Of a stretch of 18,500 bases of DNA, positions 10,601-17,785 are shown one piece after another. The DNA is taken from positions 1,784,001 to 1,802,500 of the forward strand of contig NC_135562.1 of the NCBI RefSeq assembly GCF_964340395.1. The letters run 5' to 3'. Source of the stretch: Glandiceps talaboti (taxonomy: Eukaryota > Hemichordata > Enteropneusta > Spengelidae). The notes below the pieces were generated by a model. It searched no databases and was not told the DNA's origin. It saw only the letters and a list, made by a program, of their open reading frames with translations. Both the position numbers and the translations under genes were made by a program. The stretch's first letter is position 1. The number at the start of each line of letters is the position of its first letter.

Positions 10601-11205
10601 AGACACTGACATTCTGTTGTTAACAAAAATTCAATTTACATTAATATACGTTCATTTTGAAAGGCTAGAGATGTACTTAATCTGATTAAAATGTTATCAA
10701 ATAGAAGACTCAATTCCTTATTTTTCACCGTATTTCTTTCTACTGTATTTCTTTTCTACTTTTGTGTGGTACAAATTGATGCAAATATTAAAATATGGGC
10801 ACTAGGCTTGCGACTTTGAACCAAATGACTGGATTTTTAAATCTACATTTTGCATCTTGCTGTCTCACATGCTGAACACGATGATTAATTGTTCAAACAG
10901 CATCTTTCTAAAGACTATCTTTGGTACAGGTAAACTATATGCAAATGTATGTAAATATACAAATAAGTATACATTTATGTAAATTTATGTACTATTCAAA
11001 CCAGTGTACATTTATGTAAATATATGTAAATATTCAACCCATTGTATATTTATGTAAATTTATGTAAATATATGTAAATTATCAAATCTGTGTAAATACT
11101 CACTCATTTCTGTAATGAGCTGTCTTCGTTCATCGTTGACCTTTTGAGGTGATGAACTTTGACCTGACCTTGACTGGTCACTATCATCCATTGCTGTTAG
11201 ATGAC
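722..11205 (-). CDS. DTNA/DTNB: Dystrobrevin-like gene, eleven exons, 3' end off the window
   Basis: Spliced gene whose exons give a continuous 421-codon frame (order A to K: 11191-11104, 10334-10254, 9502-9289, 8714-8629, 6331-6174, 5925-5814, 5292-5126, 4040-3922, 3089-3006, 2274-2181, 781-722). Dystrobrevins are cytoplasmic members of the dystrophin-associated complex; they bind dystrophin through C-terminal coiled coils and recruit syntrophins. What is seen: two EF-hand-type domains (about residues 31-230), a ZZ finger (about 249-300), KSPAKK just after it, and [13 protein letters not shown] (about 382-394). It is not dystrophin: there is no WW or spectrin-repeat sequence, the protein starts just before the EF region, and the ZZ reads FRYKCQRC and [11 protein letters not shown] as in dystrobrevins. 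Every intron has GT-AG ends and matching phase. The coiled-coil exons are not in the window, and the 5' non-coding exon was not found. Vertebrates have alpha and beta paralogues; I cannot assign this one. Confidence 0.93.
782..2180 (-). other. Intron between exons J and K
   Basis: AT-rich sequence with no conserved coding segment. The only long open stretch (963-1241, plus strand) has no recognisable protein features. It includes an inverted repeat around ttgtgggtaagg (1299-1310), aaccttaccca (1341-1351) and attacccatgatgc (1377-1390). Confidence 0.6.
2181..2274 (-). CDS. DTNA/DTNB: Dystrobrevin exon [14 protein letters not shown] segment
   Basis: Encodes residues 370-401: [20 protein letters not shown] then [11 protein letters not shown]. 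The block [18 protein letters not shown] is almost identical to vertebrate dystrobrevin [18 protein letters not shown], a segment that precedes the coiled coils. The acceptor CATAG (exon start 2274) has a weak pyrimidine tract because the 24-bp minisatellite begins within about ten bases of it. The donor is GTAAGTAA at 2180-2173, phase 0. The exon begins by completing the Arg codon from exon I (AG|G). Confidence 0.94.
2283..2625. repeat. 24-bp minisatellite, about 14 copies
   Basis: The unit is gacacatacaacattgaatt plus atgt, 24 bp, repeated head to tail about 14 times with few point changes (cact for catt, gcatt, ggatt, gtgtg). Because 24 is a multiple of three, several frames on both strands stay open, which makes spurious long ORFs (for example 2133-2603 minus, 2252-2656 plus). 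The left, more degenerate end begins within about 10 bp of the splice acceptor of exon J, so in the transcript it forms the 3' end of that intron. Confidence 0.97.
2747..2860 (-). other. C-rich tract, G-rich on the transcribed-sense strand
   Basis: The plus strand is dominated by runs such as caaccccaacc and accaccccaacc. The sense transcript of dystrobrevin is therefore G-rich here, with ggttgggg-type runs that satisfy the pattern for a G-quadruplex in the intron RNA. The runs are imperfect copies of a ccaac-type unit. Confidence 0.6.
3006..3089 (-). CDS. DTNA/DTNB: Dystrobrevin exon I: Ser/Asp-rich linker
   Basis: Encodes residues 342 (last base) to 370 (first two bases): [20 protein letters not shown] then SIDSGSR. 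The start resembles the proline-rich PPRPVTSMND region after HIV in vertebrates, but the rest is not conserved. Support comes from an in-frame continuation from exon H (GT|G gives Val), an acceptor TTTTGATAG, and a donor GTATGT at 3005-3000. Phase 2 is kept on both sides. The serines and aspartates look like possible phosphorylation sites, which is inference only. A longer vertebrate segment that normally follows was not found before exon J. Confidence 0.8.
3131..3316. repeat. 124-bp duplication rich in CCAAT/ATTGG boxes
   Basis: The block atgaaagcaccattctcatt (3131) recurs as atgaaagcaacatcctcatt (3255). Both copies continue through attggttc, a gtttatggata or gtgtatggaca stretch, and ccaatcag. 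A related attggttc lies between them at 3232. The result is at least six CCAAT-type pentamers in under 200 bp, inside the H-I intron. Function as NF-Y sites is only a possibility. Confidence 0.65.
3621..3736. mobile_element. Fold-back (MITE-like) element, copy 1
   Basis: Long inverted repeat: the left arm (3631-3667) reads cttcgttcagccaaggaaaa, then a gagtgacctaaggg core. The right arm (3703-3736) is its complement with a few mismatches (ccctaag-type core, then tattttccagctgaatgaag). The centre includes cactagacgagt. No open frame. Diverged relatives are at 5541-5655 and, in the opposite orientation, 15372-15487. No clear target-site duplication is visible. Confidence 0.75.
3922..4040 (-). 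CDS. DTNA/DTNB: Dystrobrevin exon H: basic linker after the ZZ finger
   Basis: Encodes residues 303-341 and two bases of codon 342: [20 protein letters not shown], then a short variable stretch and [15 protein letters not shown]. It aligns with the vertebrate KSPAKKLTNALSK and FPDQPEKPLNLAHIV segments. The stretch is strongly basic near its start. The acceptor is TCTGACAG before 4040 and the donor is GTAAGTT, whose first base is at 3921, phase 2. The intron on its 5' side (about 1.1 kb) holds fold-back and dispersed repeats. Confidence 0.93.
4339..4420 (+). repeat. Dispersed repeat, copy 1
   Basis: The segment from acaacattaattgcatat to gggtgtgattaattgtacat matches 6702-6758 (acaacattagaattgcatac to gtgtgtgattattacatggt). 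Further matches (tgttttctgctgca at 4542 and 6941) suggest a longer, rearranged family member reaching toward 4620 and 7020. It is non-coding. Confidence 0.6.
4680..4867. mobile_element. Inverted-repeat (fold-back) element in the G-H intron
   Basis: The arm aatctctacagtctcgg (4680-4696) is matched by ccgagactgtagagagt (4851-4867), 16 of 17 positions complementary. Outside the arms, cactttgta (4666) and its complement acaaagtga (4889) also pair with gaps. The roughly 155-bp interior has no coding sequence. This is the layout of a short non-autonomous DNA transposon, without proof of terminal duplications. Confidence 0.5.
5126..5292 (-). CDS. DTNA/DTNB: Dystrobrevin exon G: complete ZZ zinc finger
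   Basis: Encodes residues 247-302, containing the whole ZZ finger. All expected ligands are present: the pair in CAFC (residues 253 and 256), CQRC (268, 271), CQNC (277, 280), and His 290 and His 294 in [13 protein letters not shown]. The diagnostic segments [11 protein letters not shown] and [11 protein letters not shown] identify dystrobrevin rather than dystrophin, whose ZZ has a different middle. The ZZ finger coordinates two zinc ions and, with the EF region, forms the cysteine-rich module. The acceptor is TTACAG before 5292; the donor is GTAAGT at 5125-5120, phase 0. Confidence 0.97.
5293..5813 (-). other. Intron between exons F and G
   Basis: Holds fold-back copy 2 and, next to exon F, the duplicated exon tail (5709-5802). 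Otherwise AT-rich and non-coding. Confidence 0.65.
5541..5655. mobile_element. Fold-back (MITE-like) element, copy 2 (diverged)
   Basis: Aligns with copy 1 at 3621-3736: ctttgttttgtcatgaaaaa, then cgagtgacataaggggcctt, and on the other side ccctattgtcataagtatat. The arms pair less well than in copy 1, indicating an older or decayed copy. It sits in the F-G intron. Confidence 0.6.
5709..5867 (-). repeat. DTNA/DTNB: 65-bp tandem duplication of the exon F tail and splice donor
   Basis: On the minus strand the unit runs from ctcagtgtataatg (5867) through the last 54 nt of exon F and the first 11 nt of its intron. A second full copy occupies 5802-5738 and a third, partial one 5737-5709. Copy 2 keeps the donor atg|gtaagtga and differs from the exon by few substitutions, including g to t that turns gtggaaaatg into gtgtaaaatg. 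Confidence 0.92.
5814..5925 (-). CDS. DTNA/DTNB: Dystrobrevin exon F: end of EF region, before the ZZ finger
   Basis: Encodes residues 210-246 plus one base of codon 247: [20 protein letters not shown] then [17 protein letters not shown]. This matches the family segment TLNxFLDTLMSDPPPQCxxWLPLxHRxANVENV. The acceptor is CTTACCAG; the donor is GTAAGTGAG, whose first base is at 5813. The last 54 nt of this exon plus the first 11 nt of the intron are tandemly duplicated just downstream (5802-5738), so an almost identical second donor lies 65 nt away. Using that second donor would read Asn-Gly-Lys-stop and remove the ZZ domain. Confidence 0.94.
5926..6173 (-). other. Intron between exons E and F
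   Basis: Shortest intron found, 248 nt, AT-rich. A T-rich pyrimidine tract (5941-5964 on the plus strand is A-rich) precedes the exon F acceptor. No other feature. Confidence 0.8.
6174..6331 (-). CDS. DTNA/DTNB: Dystrobrevin exon E: second EF-hand-type domain
   Basis: Encodes residues 157-209: [18 protein letters not shown], a [20 protein letters not shown] block, then [12 protein letters not shown]. The conserved VFEGPSFGY and ARSCF of the EF-hand_3 domain are intact. The acceptor is a pyrimidine-rich TTTTACAG before 6331; the donor is GTGAGT at 6173-6168, phase 0. From memory of vertebrate sequences, about five residues separate ARSCF from the next conserved TLN motif; here there are eight across the E/F junction. 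This suggests a small insertion or a shifted junction, since no better donor is visible upstream. Confidence 0.94.
6498..6629. mobile_element. Inverted-repeat (MITE-like) element in the D-E intron
   Basis: The left arm (6498-6528) begins ctgctagac and ends ttcttccgatacaa. The right arm (6598-6629) is ttgtattggaagaaa continuing to gtctagcag, the reverse complement with a run of mismatches in the middle. The interior of about 70 bp has a higher GC content than its surroundings. No transposase frame is present, so a non-autonomous element is the simplest reading. Confidence 0.6.
6699..6760 (+). repeat. Dispersed repeat, copy 2
   Basis: Related to 4339-4420 through acaacatta, attgcata, aaatgag and gtgtgatta in the same order and orientation. 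Weaker similarity may extend to about 7020. Confidence 0.55.
6902..6920 (+). repeat. (GTAG)n microsatellite
   Basis: About four to five head-to-tail copies of gtag within agtaggtaggtaggtaggta. Confidence 0.9.
7586..7772 (+). repeat. (GACA)n tetranucleotide repeat
   Basis: A pure cagacaga core (about 7642-7683) flanked by interrupted gaca, gata and gaga units to 7772. The repeat produces artefactual open frames rich in Asp, Arg, Thr and Gln. Confidence 0.95.
8304..8396 (+). repeat. 66-bp duplication with a run of ten G
   Basis: ttatagttatacactggg occurs at 8305 and again at 8371 (period 66). Between the copies lies gggaggagg merging into a run of ten G (8337-8346), then tatgggtgg. At least four G-runs of three or more fall close together, so a G-quadruplex on the plus (non-sense) strand is possible. 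Confidence 0.8.
8629..8714 (-). CDS. DTNA/DTNB: Dystrobrevin exon D: link between the EF-hand domains
   Basis: Encodes residues 128-157 in part: [20 protein letters not shown] then GKLMDKLR. The vertebrate counterpart reads [29 protein letters not shown], so the match is clear. The acceptor is TTAACAG (exon starts at 8714) and the donor is GTGAGT at 8628-8623. The junction with exon C rebuilds GG|T (Gly) and that with exon E rebuilds T|AT (Tyr), as in the family. The intron that follows is the longest between identified exons, about 2.3 kb, and carries a GACA repeat, a G-rich duplication and a fold-back element. Confidence 0.94.
8715..9288 (-). other. Intron between exons C and D
   Basis: AT-rich, nothing coding seen. 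Just after the exon C donor is the palindrome-like tgcaccactagagggtgca (9261-9279), which also resembles the CTCF-like motif seen at the left end. Confidence 0.7.
9289..9502 (-). CDS. DTNA/DTNB: Dystrobrevin exon C: first EF-hand-type domain
   Basis: Largest exon, 214 nt, residues 57 (last two bases) to 128 (first two). It encodes [18 protein letters not shown] and, further on, [19 protein letters not shown] and [13 protein letters not shown], the hallmark helices of the dystrophin/dystrobrevin EF-hand_2 domain. The middle ([17 protein letters not shown]) is more divergent than the ends. The acceptor is ATTTCAG before 9502; the donor is GTAAGG at 9288-9283, phase 2. These domains no longer bind calcium in known family members and serve as a structural platform; I see no complete DxDxDG calcium loop here either. 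Confidence 0.95.
9503..10253 (-). other. Intron between exons B and C
   Basis: Contains a 63-bp tandem duplication (10052-10178). The remaining sequence shows no coding potential or family match. Confidence 0.7.
10052..10178 (+). repeat. 63-bp tandem duplication
   Basis: ctcaccagcctgttgattga (10054) recurs as ctcaccaacctgctgaccaa (10117), each followed by atgtgag, a cccatcac block and catactata. The copies have diverged by several substitutions and small indels. Confidence 0.75.
10254..10334 (-). CDS. DTNA/DTNB: Dystrobrevin exon B: start of first EF-hand-type domain
   Basis: Encodes residues 30-56 and one base of codon 57. The sequence [20 protein letters not shown] then VQKKCN is nearly the vertebrate [24 protein letters not shown]. 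The acceptor is CTTCCAG before 10334 and the donor is GTAAGT at 10253-10248. It joins exon A in phase 1 (A|GA gives Arg) and exon C in phase 1 (C|TA gives Leu). In the dystrophin family this helix opens the EF-hand region that packs against the ZZ finger. The intron on its 5' side is about 770 nt and the one on its 3' side about 750 nt. Confidence 0.93.
10335..11103 (-). other. Intron between exons A and B
   Basis: AT-rich; carries the 37-bp tgtaaat-type repeat next to the exon A donor. An octamer-like atgcaaat occurs at 10939-10946. No coding sequence. Confidence 0.7.
10966..11089 (+). repeat. 37-bp AT-rich tandem repeat
   Basis: Units agtatacatttatgtaaatt (10966) and agtgtacatttatgtaaata (11003) are 37 bp each and end in attcaaacc or attcaaccc. 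A third from about 11040 has an extra 12-bp tatgtaaat insertion. Within the units a shorter 8-12 bp tatgtaaa motif is itself reiterated. Confidence 0.8.
11104..11205 (-). CDS. DTNA/DTNB: Dystrobrevin exon A: start codon and N-terminal tail
   Basis: First coding exon, residues 1-29 plus the first base of codon 30. The ATG is at 11191-11189 in a strong start context (GCAATGG). The peptide begins [14 protein letters not shown] and ends [11 protein letters not shown], matching the ERRQLFAEM segment at the start of vertebrate dystrobrevins. The donor is GTGAGT at 11103-11098 (phase 1). Upstream, a pyrimidine-rich stretch ending TTTGCAG gives an acceptor with exon start at 11205, so 14 nt precede the ATG and an upstream exon must exist. 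Those 14 nt contain no in-frame stop, so a longer N-terminus cannot be fully excluded, though the family match favours this ATG. Confidence 0.85.
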
Positions 11206-12550
11206 CTGCAAATGTGAAAATAAGAAAAGAATTCTCGAGTCAACGTCAAATAAGTCAAATGAAATCACTATGATATTTTAAAGCAACTAGAAATCCAAGA
11301 AAATTTACATCAATTACAATATTAGCGAAATTTAAATGTACAAATTGGACAATAATATTGGAAAAATACAGTGCACATACAGGGTTGTGTCTGTTAGATA
11401 ATTTCTACCATATTGTTCAGTTCAAATCTAGTTTCCTCTAAAGTGTTATGTGTCAGTGAGACTACGGTAGACAGACATTCTTGCTAATATGTTTGTACTC
11501 AAATCACTGCACATACACTGTCACATTTCAAGTGAATTAAATTCCTACATGTCATACACTTCAACTACAAGTTTGACAGCTCAATAGACAACTCATTCAA
11601 AATATTACAATTCAGCTGAAATCCCTCAGAATTATGACTGAAAGCAACAAGAATCCATTTCACTAGATGTTAGATTTACTCCTCCCTGTAATAGTTACTC
11701 GGCAATACCTCTCTACTCCATCAACCACTGGACGTGTATACTGATACCCTTGGCCTCAGCTCTACGGAAACATGTCTCATTGCAATCACAAACAATACAC
11801 AATCGTAAAATCGTCTACCCAACTATCCTTTGACCAGTCTGTGATTGCTCGTTATATGTAGCTTGATAGTCCGTAGCCATGGAAACATAGAAAACTCAAG
11901 AGATAGTGTCTGTAGCATGTATGTGATGATGACAGTACAGAAAGATAAAGACATATCCATTTTCTACTATCTACTCCTGTAAAGTGAAGTTGGACACTTT
12001 AAATATCTCTGTCTGTATATATGTAAGCCACCATAAAGAGATACTTCAAGTTGTCTTCTTGGGTTTGCCATACAGATGGCCTAGGCTACTACATGGGGGT
12101 TAGATTGCAAAGTTCCTTACCATTTACAATTGTAAACTCAGCGACTGTCTAAACACTAAACTCAATGACTGTGATGAAATTATACAGGTCTTATGTTTTT
12201 TCCTGTGTCAAATTTCATATTTTCGATTGAAAAGTTGTTAGTGCCTTGCATCAAATTCCTGTTATAGATTACATTGCAATGTGAATCTTTGGTTTAATCA
12301 TTTATCAAAACAAAAGATGATTACTGATGACAATGTGAGAAATGTTTTGTTTTACATTGCAACTTATACAAGAGACATGTAAGTGTACATCTTATACAAT
12401 AAAGTATCGTTGTTAAAAAAAAAAATACTGATGAAAGAGAAATTCTCAAAATGTATTCATGTACACTAGCTACATATGTCAAACTATAATGCTCTTGGTT
12501 TGATATTTTAATCTGAATATTTTGCCAAACCTGACAACAACAGTAAACAC
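11206..12550. other. Upstream or first-intron sequence, nothing coding seen
   Basis: Immediately upstream of exon A. The T-rich stretch on the minus strand next to 11206 fits a splice acceptor. I found no TATA box, CpG-rich stretch or 5' exon that could be supported. Confidence 0.5.
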
Positions 12551-12555
12551 ACACT

Positions 12556-12839
<284 letters not shown>

Positions 12840-12970
12840 CACGAAGGGGCAAAAGAAAGTGAGAAAGAGCATGTGTAATTACTTATATTACTATATTATA
12901 TTATGTAAATCAATTGACCTTTATGTCTGACCTTACACTTTTATCCCAAGTAGAACACATTTCAGGCTTC

Positions 12971-13048
12971 ACTAATTACCATAACTAATTGAAAGCAGTA
13001 AATGTATTAACTAATTACCATAGCTAATTGAAAGGAGTGATTGTAAAA
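12971..13048 (+). repeat. 39-bp tandem duplication with TAATT cores
   Basis: actaattaccataactaatt (12971) recurs as actaattaccatagctaatt (13010), each followed by gaaag. The two copies provide four taatt cores of the kind bound by homeodomain proteins; such cores are also frequent by chance in AT-rich DNA. Confidence 0.85.
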
Positions 13049-14200
13049 TGTGTTTAACCACCTTTACTTCCTGTAATTTATAACCATACAACTACTTTGG
13101 ACTTTATTTACATAAATTGCCAGTAGCAACATTTGAAATGTCAGATATAATTATGGTGGCATGAGTTGAGGTTTGTATGTGACATAAAACATTTTACACA
13201 TTTAGTCAATGTACTATTGACTACTAGTATCTTGCCATTGGCTATATACATGTACTATAAGGTGATGTATGATCAATCTTGACCAAGGACTCGTTACTGT
13301 CAACACACATTATTGCAGCTTGCTAATCTTATGGCAATATTATGTGTTATTTTTTGTAGCTGTTAGGGCCTACTTAACTGACCAGGAATAAATCTGGAAA
13401 AATAGTCAATTTTTTTTGAGCTCTGCTTGCAGAGATTAGGCACTTTGCAAATCTCTTTAATAATGACTAATTATTACATTAAACTTCAATATGTTTTATA
13501 TCAGCTTTTAATTGAAAGTATAATTTAGGGGAAGTACAGTATTCTTGGTGAAATGCGTAGGATTGATTACTAAAGCTTACACATAATATGTATATGCACA
13601 TGTCAATATATACATGTATGTGATTTTTTGTGGGTTTTAGAAACTGTGTAATGGAACAGGTAGTCTAGTACTATCCAGGGCATCGAATCTCAACATCTCT
13701 CTTTACATAAAGGGATGTACAGTTCCCCACACCCCAAGGAATGGTGAAAATACCCAGATAATATTAGTATTCTGATTATTATCACATATATTGGTGGGGT
13801 TGGACTAGATTAGTCGGCAGACAACTATTTTTCAATCCCTTTCCCATTTATTTATGTAATCACACTCTTCTTGTATTATTTGTATCTGGGAATAAAGTCA
13901 GCCTACTGAACAGGAAGTCTGTAAAACATATCAATGTGTAGGGAGTGATTATGGATTATTATTTAAATCTGTTTCTATGGCAACCCCTCATTTTTTTATT
14001 GATGTTCACTGCGAATGGGATGAATAAAATAAATAATTTCAGATTTTTATTTCTAGGCACATGTTAACTTGAGTCTTATGCATCGAAAAGTAACTGTAAC
14101 TGTAGTCGTGTTTGCCATATTTAATGATATTTCTGTGACAATTTTGATTTCTAACCAAATAAATTACAAAACTGTTATCCTTACATCATCAGGTCCCATT
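13049..14200. other. Non-coding stretch, nothing recognised
   Basis: AT-rich sequence without conserved coding segments, RNA genes or obvious repeats on either strand. Confidence 0.5.
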
Positions 14201-14302
14201 TCCACACACTAAAAATTCTTGTCATACAGATACCATAATTTGTAGTTGTAGTCCTGTGTCCACAGACTACCAATTCTTGTCATGGGGCTACCATAATTTG
14301 CA
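14201..14302 (+). repeat. 58-bp tandem duplication with GGTAGCCC/GGGCTACC
   Basis: tccacacactaaaaattctt (14201) recurs as tccacagactaccaattctt (14259), each continuing gtcat and a taccataattt block. The second copy runs into gggtagcccactcaggctacc, a local inverted repeat. A related ggtagcccattgggactatc lies at 14473. Confidence 0.75.
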
Positions 14303-15371
14303 GCGGGTAGCCCACTCAGGCTACCACTGATTATGTGATGATTTAAAGGAGGGGAGATTTATACACATGACAGTATTTTAACAACATACATATTCCAAAA
14401 GAGTAACTCTGTTTTCAGTTCATGAATATAGGACTATTGTTCACAATCCTTGGGCTAACAATATCTGAAATTGGTAGCCCATTGGGACTATCATAGAAAA
14501 AAAGGTAATTTCAAGCCCTGAATTCATGACAAAAATACTGAGAAGACAGAATATGGCAGAAAAGGTTCCTTGAAGTTAAAGAAGAAACGTTAGTTATAAT
14601 ATTTCTTTAGGGATTCTGTTAGTTTGATAAATCTGTCTGCTTCAATTCAGTGATAAATGATTTCCTTGCTAGCAATTTATTTATTTATTCAATTTCAAAA
14701 CTCAATGACTTGATTGATCCAGGCACTGCTATGATTCATCAAAACTCACTGGGTCATACATGCTACTCCCAAAGCAATGCTGCTGACGTCATTTAACACA
14801 CTTATACAAGGGTATACTTATTATTCACAAAGAAACACACTGTTGACCTGAATACATTTGTATTGTATTACGTATGGTTTTATATTTACATAATTATTGA
14901 TTAGTAGTAAAAGTGTGGTTTGATATTATTCCATACATATTTGCAGTAATATTTGACCTGATTTGATTACATTGATCACAGTATCCATGTGCATCACATA
15001 TTCTATACTTTTACAACGTCTATTCGGCACTAGCGGTATCCCGTTTAATTTCTCATACCACGCTTGTGACTAGAATTGCAGAAAGCTGATAATATGATTT
15101 GAAAATCTTGACACATAATTGCTCACTCAGGTTATTACTCAGAAGTGAGATGTCACATGTGATTATTCAAATGAAGTCATTATGTAGATGAACACACACA
15201 GCTGATGTATGTAACTGCATATGTTCATCTGTACATACAGCAGTATGAAAGATTAAAAGGAATACTGCTTTGCCGTAAGCTGATTAGTAAGCTGATTAGT
15301 GGCATGTGTGTATGAAAATGTAAATGGAATATATTTTCAGCACAAGTTTTTGAACACTTTTGATTGGTTTT
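14303..15371. other. Non-coding stretch, nothing recognised
   Basis: No coding or RNA gene found. A small direct repeat, taagctgattag, occurs twice in tandem at about 15277-15300. Confidence 0.5.
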
Positions 15372-15487
15372 GTCAGCCAGAAAATACTCATGAGCTAAGG
15401 CTTTGTCATTACTTGTCTAGCGACTCATAGTGACAAAGGCCCTTTAGGTCATTCAAATTTTCCTTGGCTGAATGAAGAAAAATATTG
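15372..15487. mobile_element. Fold-back (MITE-like) element, copy 3 (inverted)
   Basis: The reverse complement starts caatatttttcttcattcag, then ccaaggaaaatttgaatgac and ctaaagggcctttgtcacta, closely matching copy 1 including its outer caatattttt. The other arm is tcagccagaaaatactcatg with ctaaggctttgtcat. The inner arms ctttgtca and tgacaaag pair better than in copy 1, suggesting that the ancestral element was a longer near-perfect hairpin. Confidence 0.75.
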
Positions 15488-16630
15488 GCGAATAACATCT
15501 AAGTCTAAGTAAAGGGTAGATTAGATCAAGACTTGAACTAATGTCTATTTTATGATCAGATAAACAATCAAGACCACGATGTTGAACATGTCACACTAAT
15601 GCCCTTACAGTAACACACTTAAAGTAATAACCATTATCTGTACATGTACTTTGACTTTAATTCATTACAGCAGTAAATGTGAGTGGCGCTAGTAAAGGAG
15701 ATGTGCCTGTAACCTAAATGCAAAGTTGAAGATAAGACAGTTCTAGTCTTGTAGTAAGGCCATGGATCTGCACTTTGGTGGTTGCTGAACAAAACTGAAA
15801 GGTGATGACTACCTCTGTCTGGGTGCCTTTAGAGTAAGCAGAATAGAATTCAGGCGCTAGCAGCTAGATTACATGTAATACAATCGGTAAAAAATTGGTA
15901 AAATCACTAACATACAAATAAAAAATCTCCAACATAAGATACATGTAAGATAATGGTACACACACACTTCTCTACATATACTATTCCTTGTAAAAATAGA
16001 CTTAACTTCTATAAATCTGATGTAATTACAATGTACACAGCATATCAGGGTTCATTGTAGTCCTATGGTCTAAACTCTAAGTGGTTATACTTAGTGACAT
16101 GTAGGCAAATCACTTATGAGGGATAACATGGCCAAGGTCACAGACTAGATGGTGTGGATGAAATAACTCAAGATTATAAAAGCTGACATACATGTAATAT
16201 GGGCTCCCTTTGACTCAGTTCATATTGGGATCAAAATTGAGGTCAGGCAGAGCTATAGAAAATACAGTTAGTCATTCCCCATGGTGTCATATTCACATTC
16301 AGTGTTTGTTTGGATTGGTTTTAAAATTTCAGTCTAAAAACTAGTTGTCTGGCAGAGCTATAAGAAAAGTCGGTCCTCAACAAAAACATTGTTTCCATGA
16401 CAACTTCTCTACTTCTAATGTAACAGGAGCATATTGACTATTTGATCACTTCTCAGATTACAAAGTTATTTTTCTGTTTTCCCTTCCGTGTCAGTTACAT
16501 GAAGTTAAACAACACCTAACATACAGCAAGGAATAATCACCTTGTCTGACATAGTCGTACTGAATTTTAAAGATGTCACTACAGTATATCCAACAAAACT
16601 GGTAAAATATTTTTTTTAATAATCATCCAA
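15488..16630. other. Non-coding stretch with a minor direct repeat
   Basis: No coding sequence recognised. tcaggcagagctatagaaaa (16242) and tctggcagagctataagaaa (16348) are similar, about 106 bp apart, each followed by gtca or gtcg and a pyrimidine-rich stretch. Confidence 0.45.
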
Positions 16631-16640
16631 AAAAATTACT

Positions 16641-16695
16641 GCATACTGATAGAGAGGGCCGGAGGTACAAGCTCTGGCCCTTGCTATCAGTATGC
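16641..16695. other. Strong stem-loop in a GC-rich island
   Basis: The left arm gcatactgatagagagggcc (16641-16660) and right arm ggcccttgctatcagtatgc (16676-16695) are complementary at 18 of 20 positions, with a 15-base loop (16661-16675). Sixteen bases further on is a second small stem-loop, gctccggatcggagc (16711-16725). The GC content here is clearly above its surroundings. It could be a hairpin RNA precursor, a MITE remnant or a protein-binding palindrome; the sequence does not decide which. Confidence 0.8.
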
Positions 16696-16889
16696 GGTTA
16701 CAGTAGTATTGCTCCGGATCGGAGCGAGGCGACAACTTTAGTTTTACATAAAACATATACAAAAATGCCATGAACGACTGTCAACAGTCTAATAGTACAT
16801 GTACGTTGTATTATGGGTGTGGTATCGTAATTGTAAGAAACAAGCCCACTTTTTGGACAATTACTTTCACCAAAATTTGATAATATATT

Positions 16890-17150
16890 CATACCGGTTG
16901 AAATACATGTACCTTTACACAAGTCAAATATTAACCACTGACTTGGATTACACATTGCCAAAAGTCAAATGGGTCATTCACAAAAGATTACATAGTCCAT
17001 AATATTTGCTAGTAAATCCATGCCAGTTGAAATGTGTCGACAAAAGTCAAATTAGCCATGGCAACGGATTAAGTTATTCCTAATAGTTGATAGCAAATCA
17101 AAGCCAGATGAAATGTTTCTAAAGAAGTCACACTGGTCATTGAAACTGCA
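16890..17150 (+). repeat. Degenerate ~82-bp tandem repeat
   Basis: gtcaaatgggtcattcaca (16963), gtcaaattagccatggcaac (17046) and gtcacactggtcattgaaac (17127) start successive units 83 and 81 bp apart. Each unit ends with a gccag(t)tgaaatg block. An earlier half-unit begins at gtcaaatattaaccactg (16923). Confidence 0.6.
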
Positions 17151-17543
17151 TGACTACATCATCCTTATTGCCCATTTCAATACATGTACCAATCACATTA
17201 CCCGTAACATATTGATTACATTTGGCAGGAGGGAGCTGTTCCCTGAAATGTACACAAGACTGATTTACAATGTACATGTGGATTTTAATTGATTTCTGAC
17301 ACCAAACACAATAAAACACTCTTTTATCTGATTGTACAATTTATTCGTAACAAGAAATGCAACTGATGAATACATCTTAATAGATGGAGAGTCAAATTTT
17401 ATGACCATGACATTTATAGGGTCTTTGTCGACAGATAAACTATTAGCTTTCTAGATTCAATGATGCGTTTATATGCTACACAACATTGCAAAAGTGTTTT
17501 TATTACGGGGGATTAGTCTAGGAATCTACCTGTACCTGTACAT
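17151..17543. other. Non-coding stretch, nothing recognised
   Basis: AT-rich; no coding sequence, RNA gene or clear repeat found. Confidence 0.5.
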
Positions 17544-17547
17544 GTGC

Positions 17548-17629
<82 letters not shown>

Positions 17630-17785
17630 GTGTGTGTGTGTATGCATGCATGCATGCATGCATGTATGTATGTATGTATGTATGTATGTATGTGTGTGTG
17701 TGTGTATGTGTGTATGTATGTATGTATGTATGTATGTATGTATGTATGTATGTATGTGTGTGTGTGTGTATGTGTGTACGTACAT
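17544..17785 (+). repeat. Compound (TG)n / (TATG)n / (TGCA)n microsatellite
   Basis: A pure tg run (17549-17617), then tatg units, a second tg run, a gcat block of about five units (17643-17663), and long tatg and tg alternations to about 17785. Alternating purine-pyrimidine throughout, so Z-DNA is possible. Open frames of Cys-Val or Thr-His repeats across it are artefacts. Confidence 0.98.

Noticed and set aside
16698-16961. 87-codon minus-strand open frame beside the stem-loop
   Set aside because: No domain, signal sequence or splice support; length is within chance in this composition.
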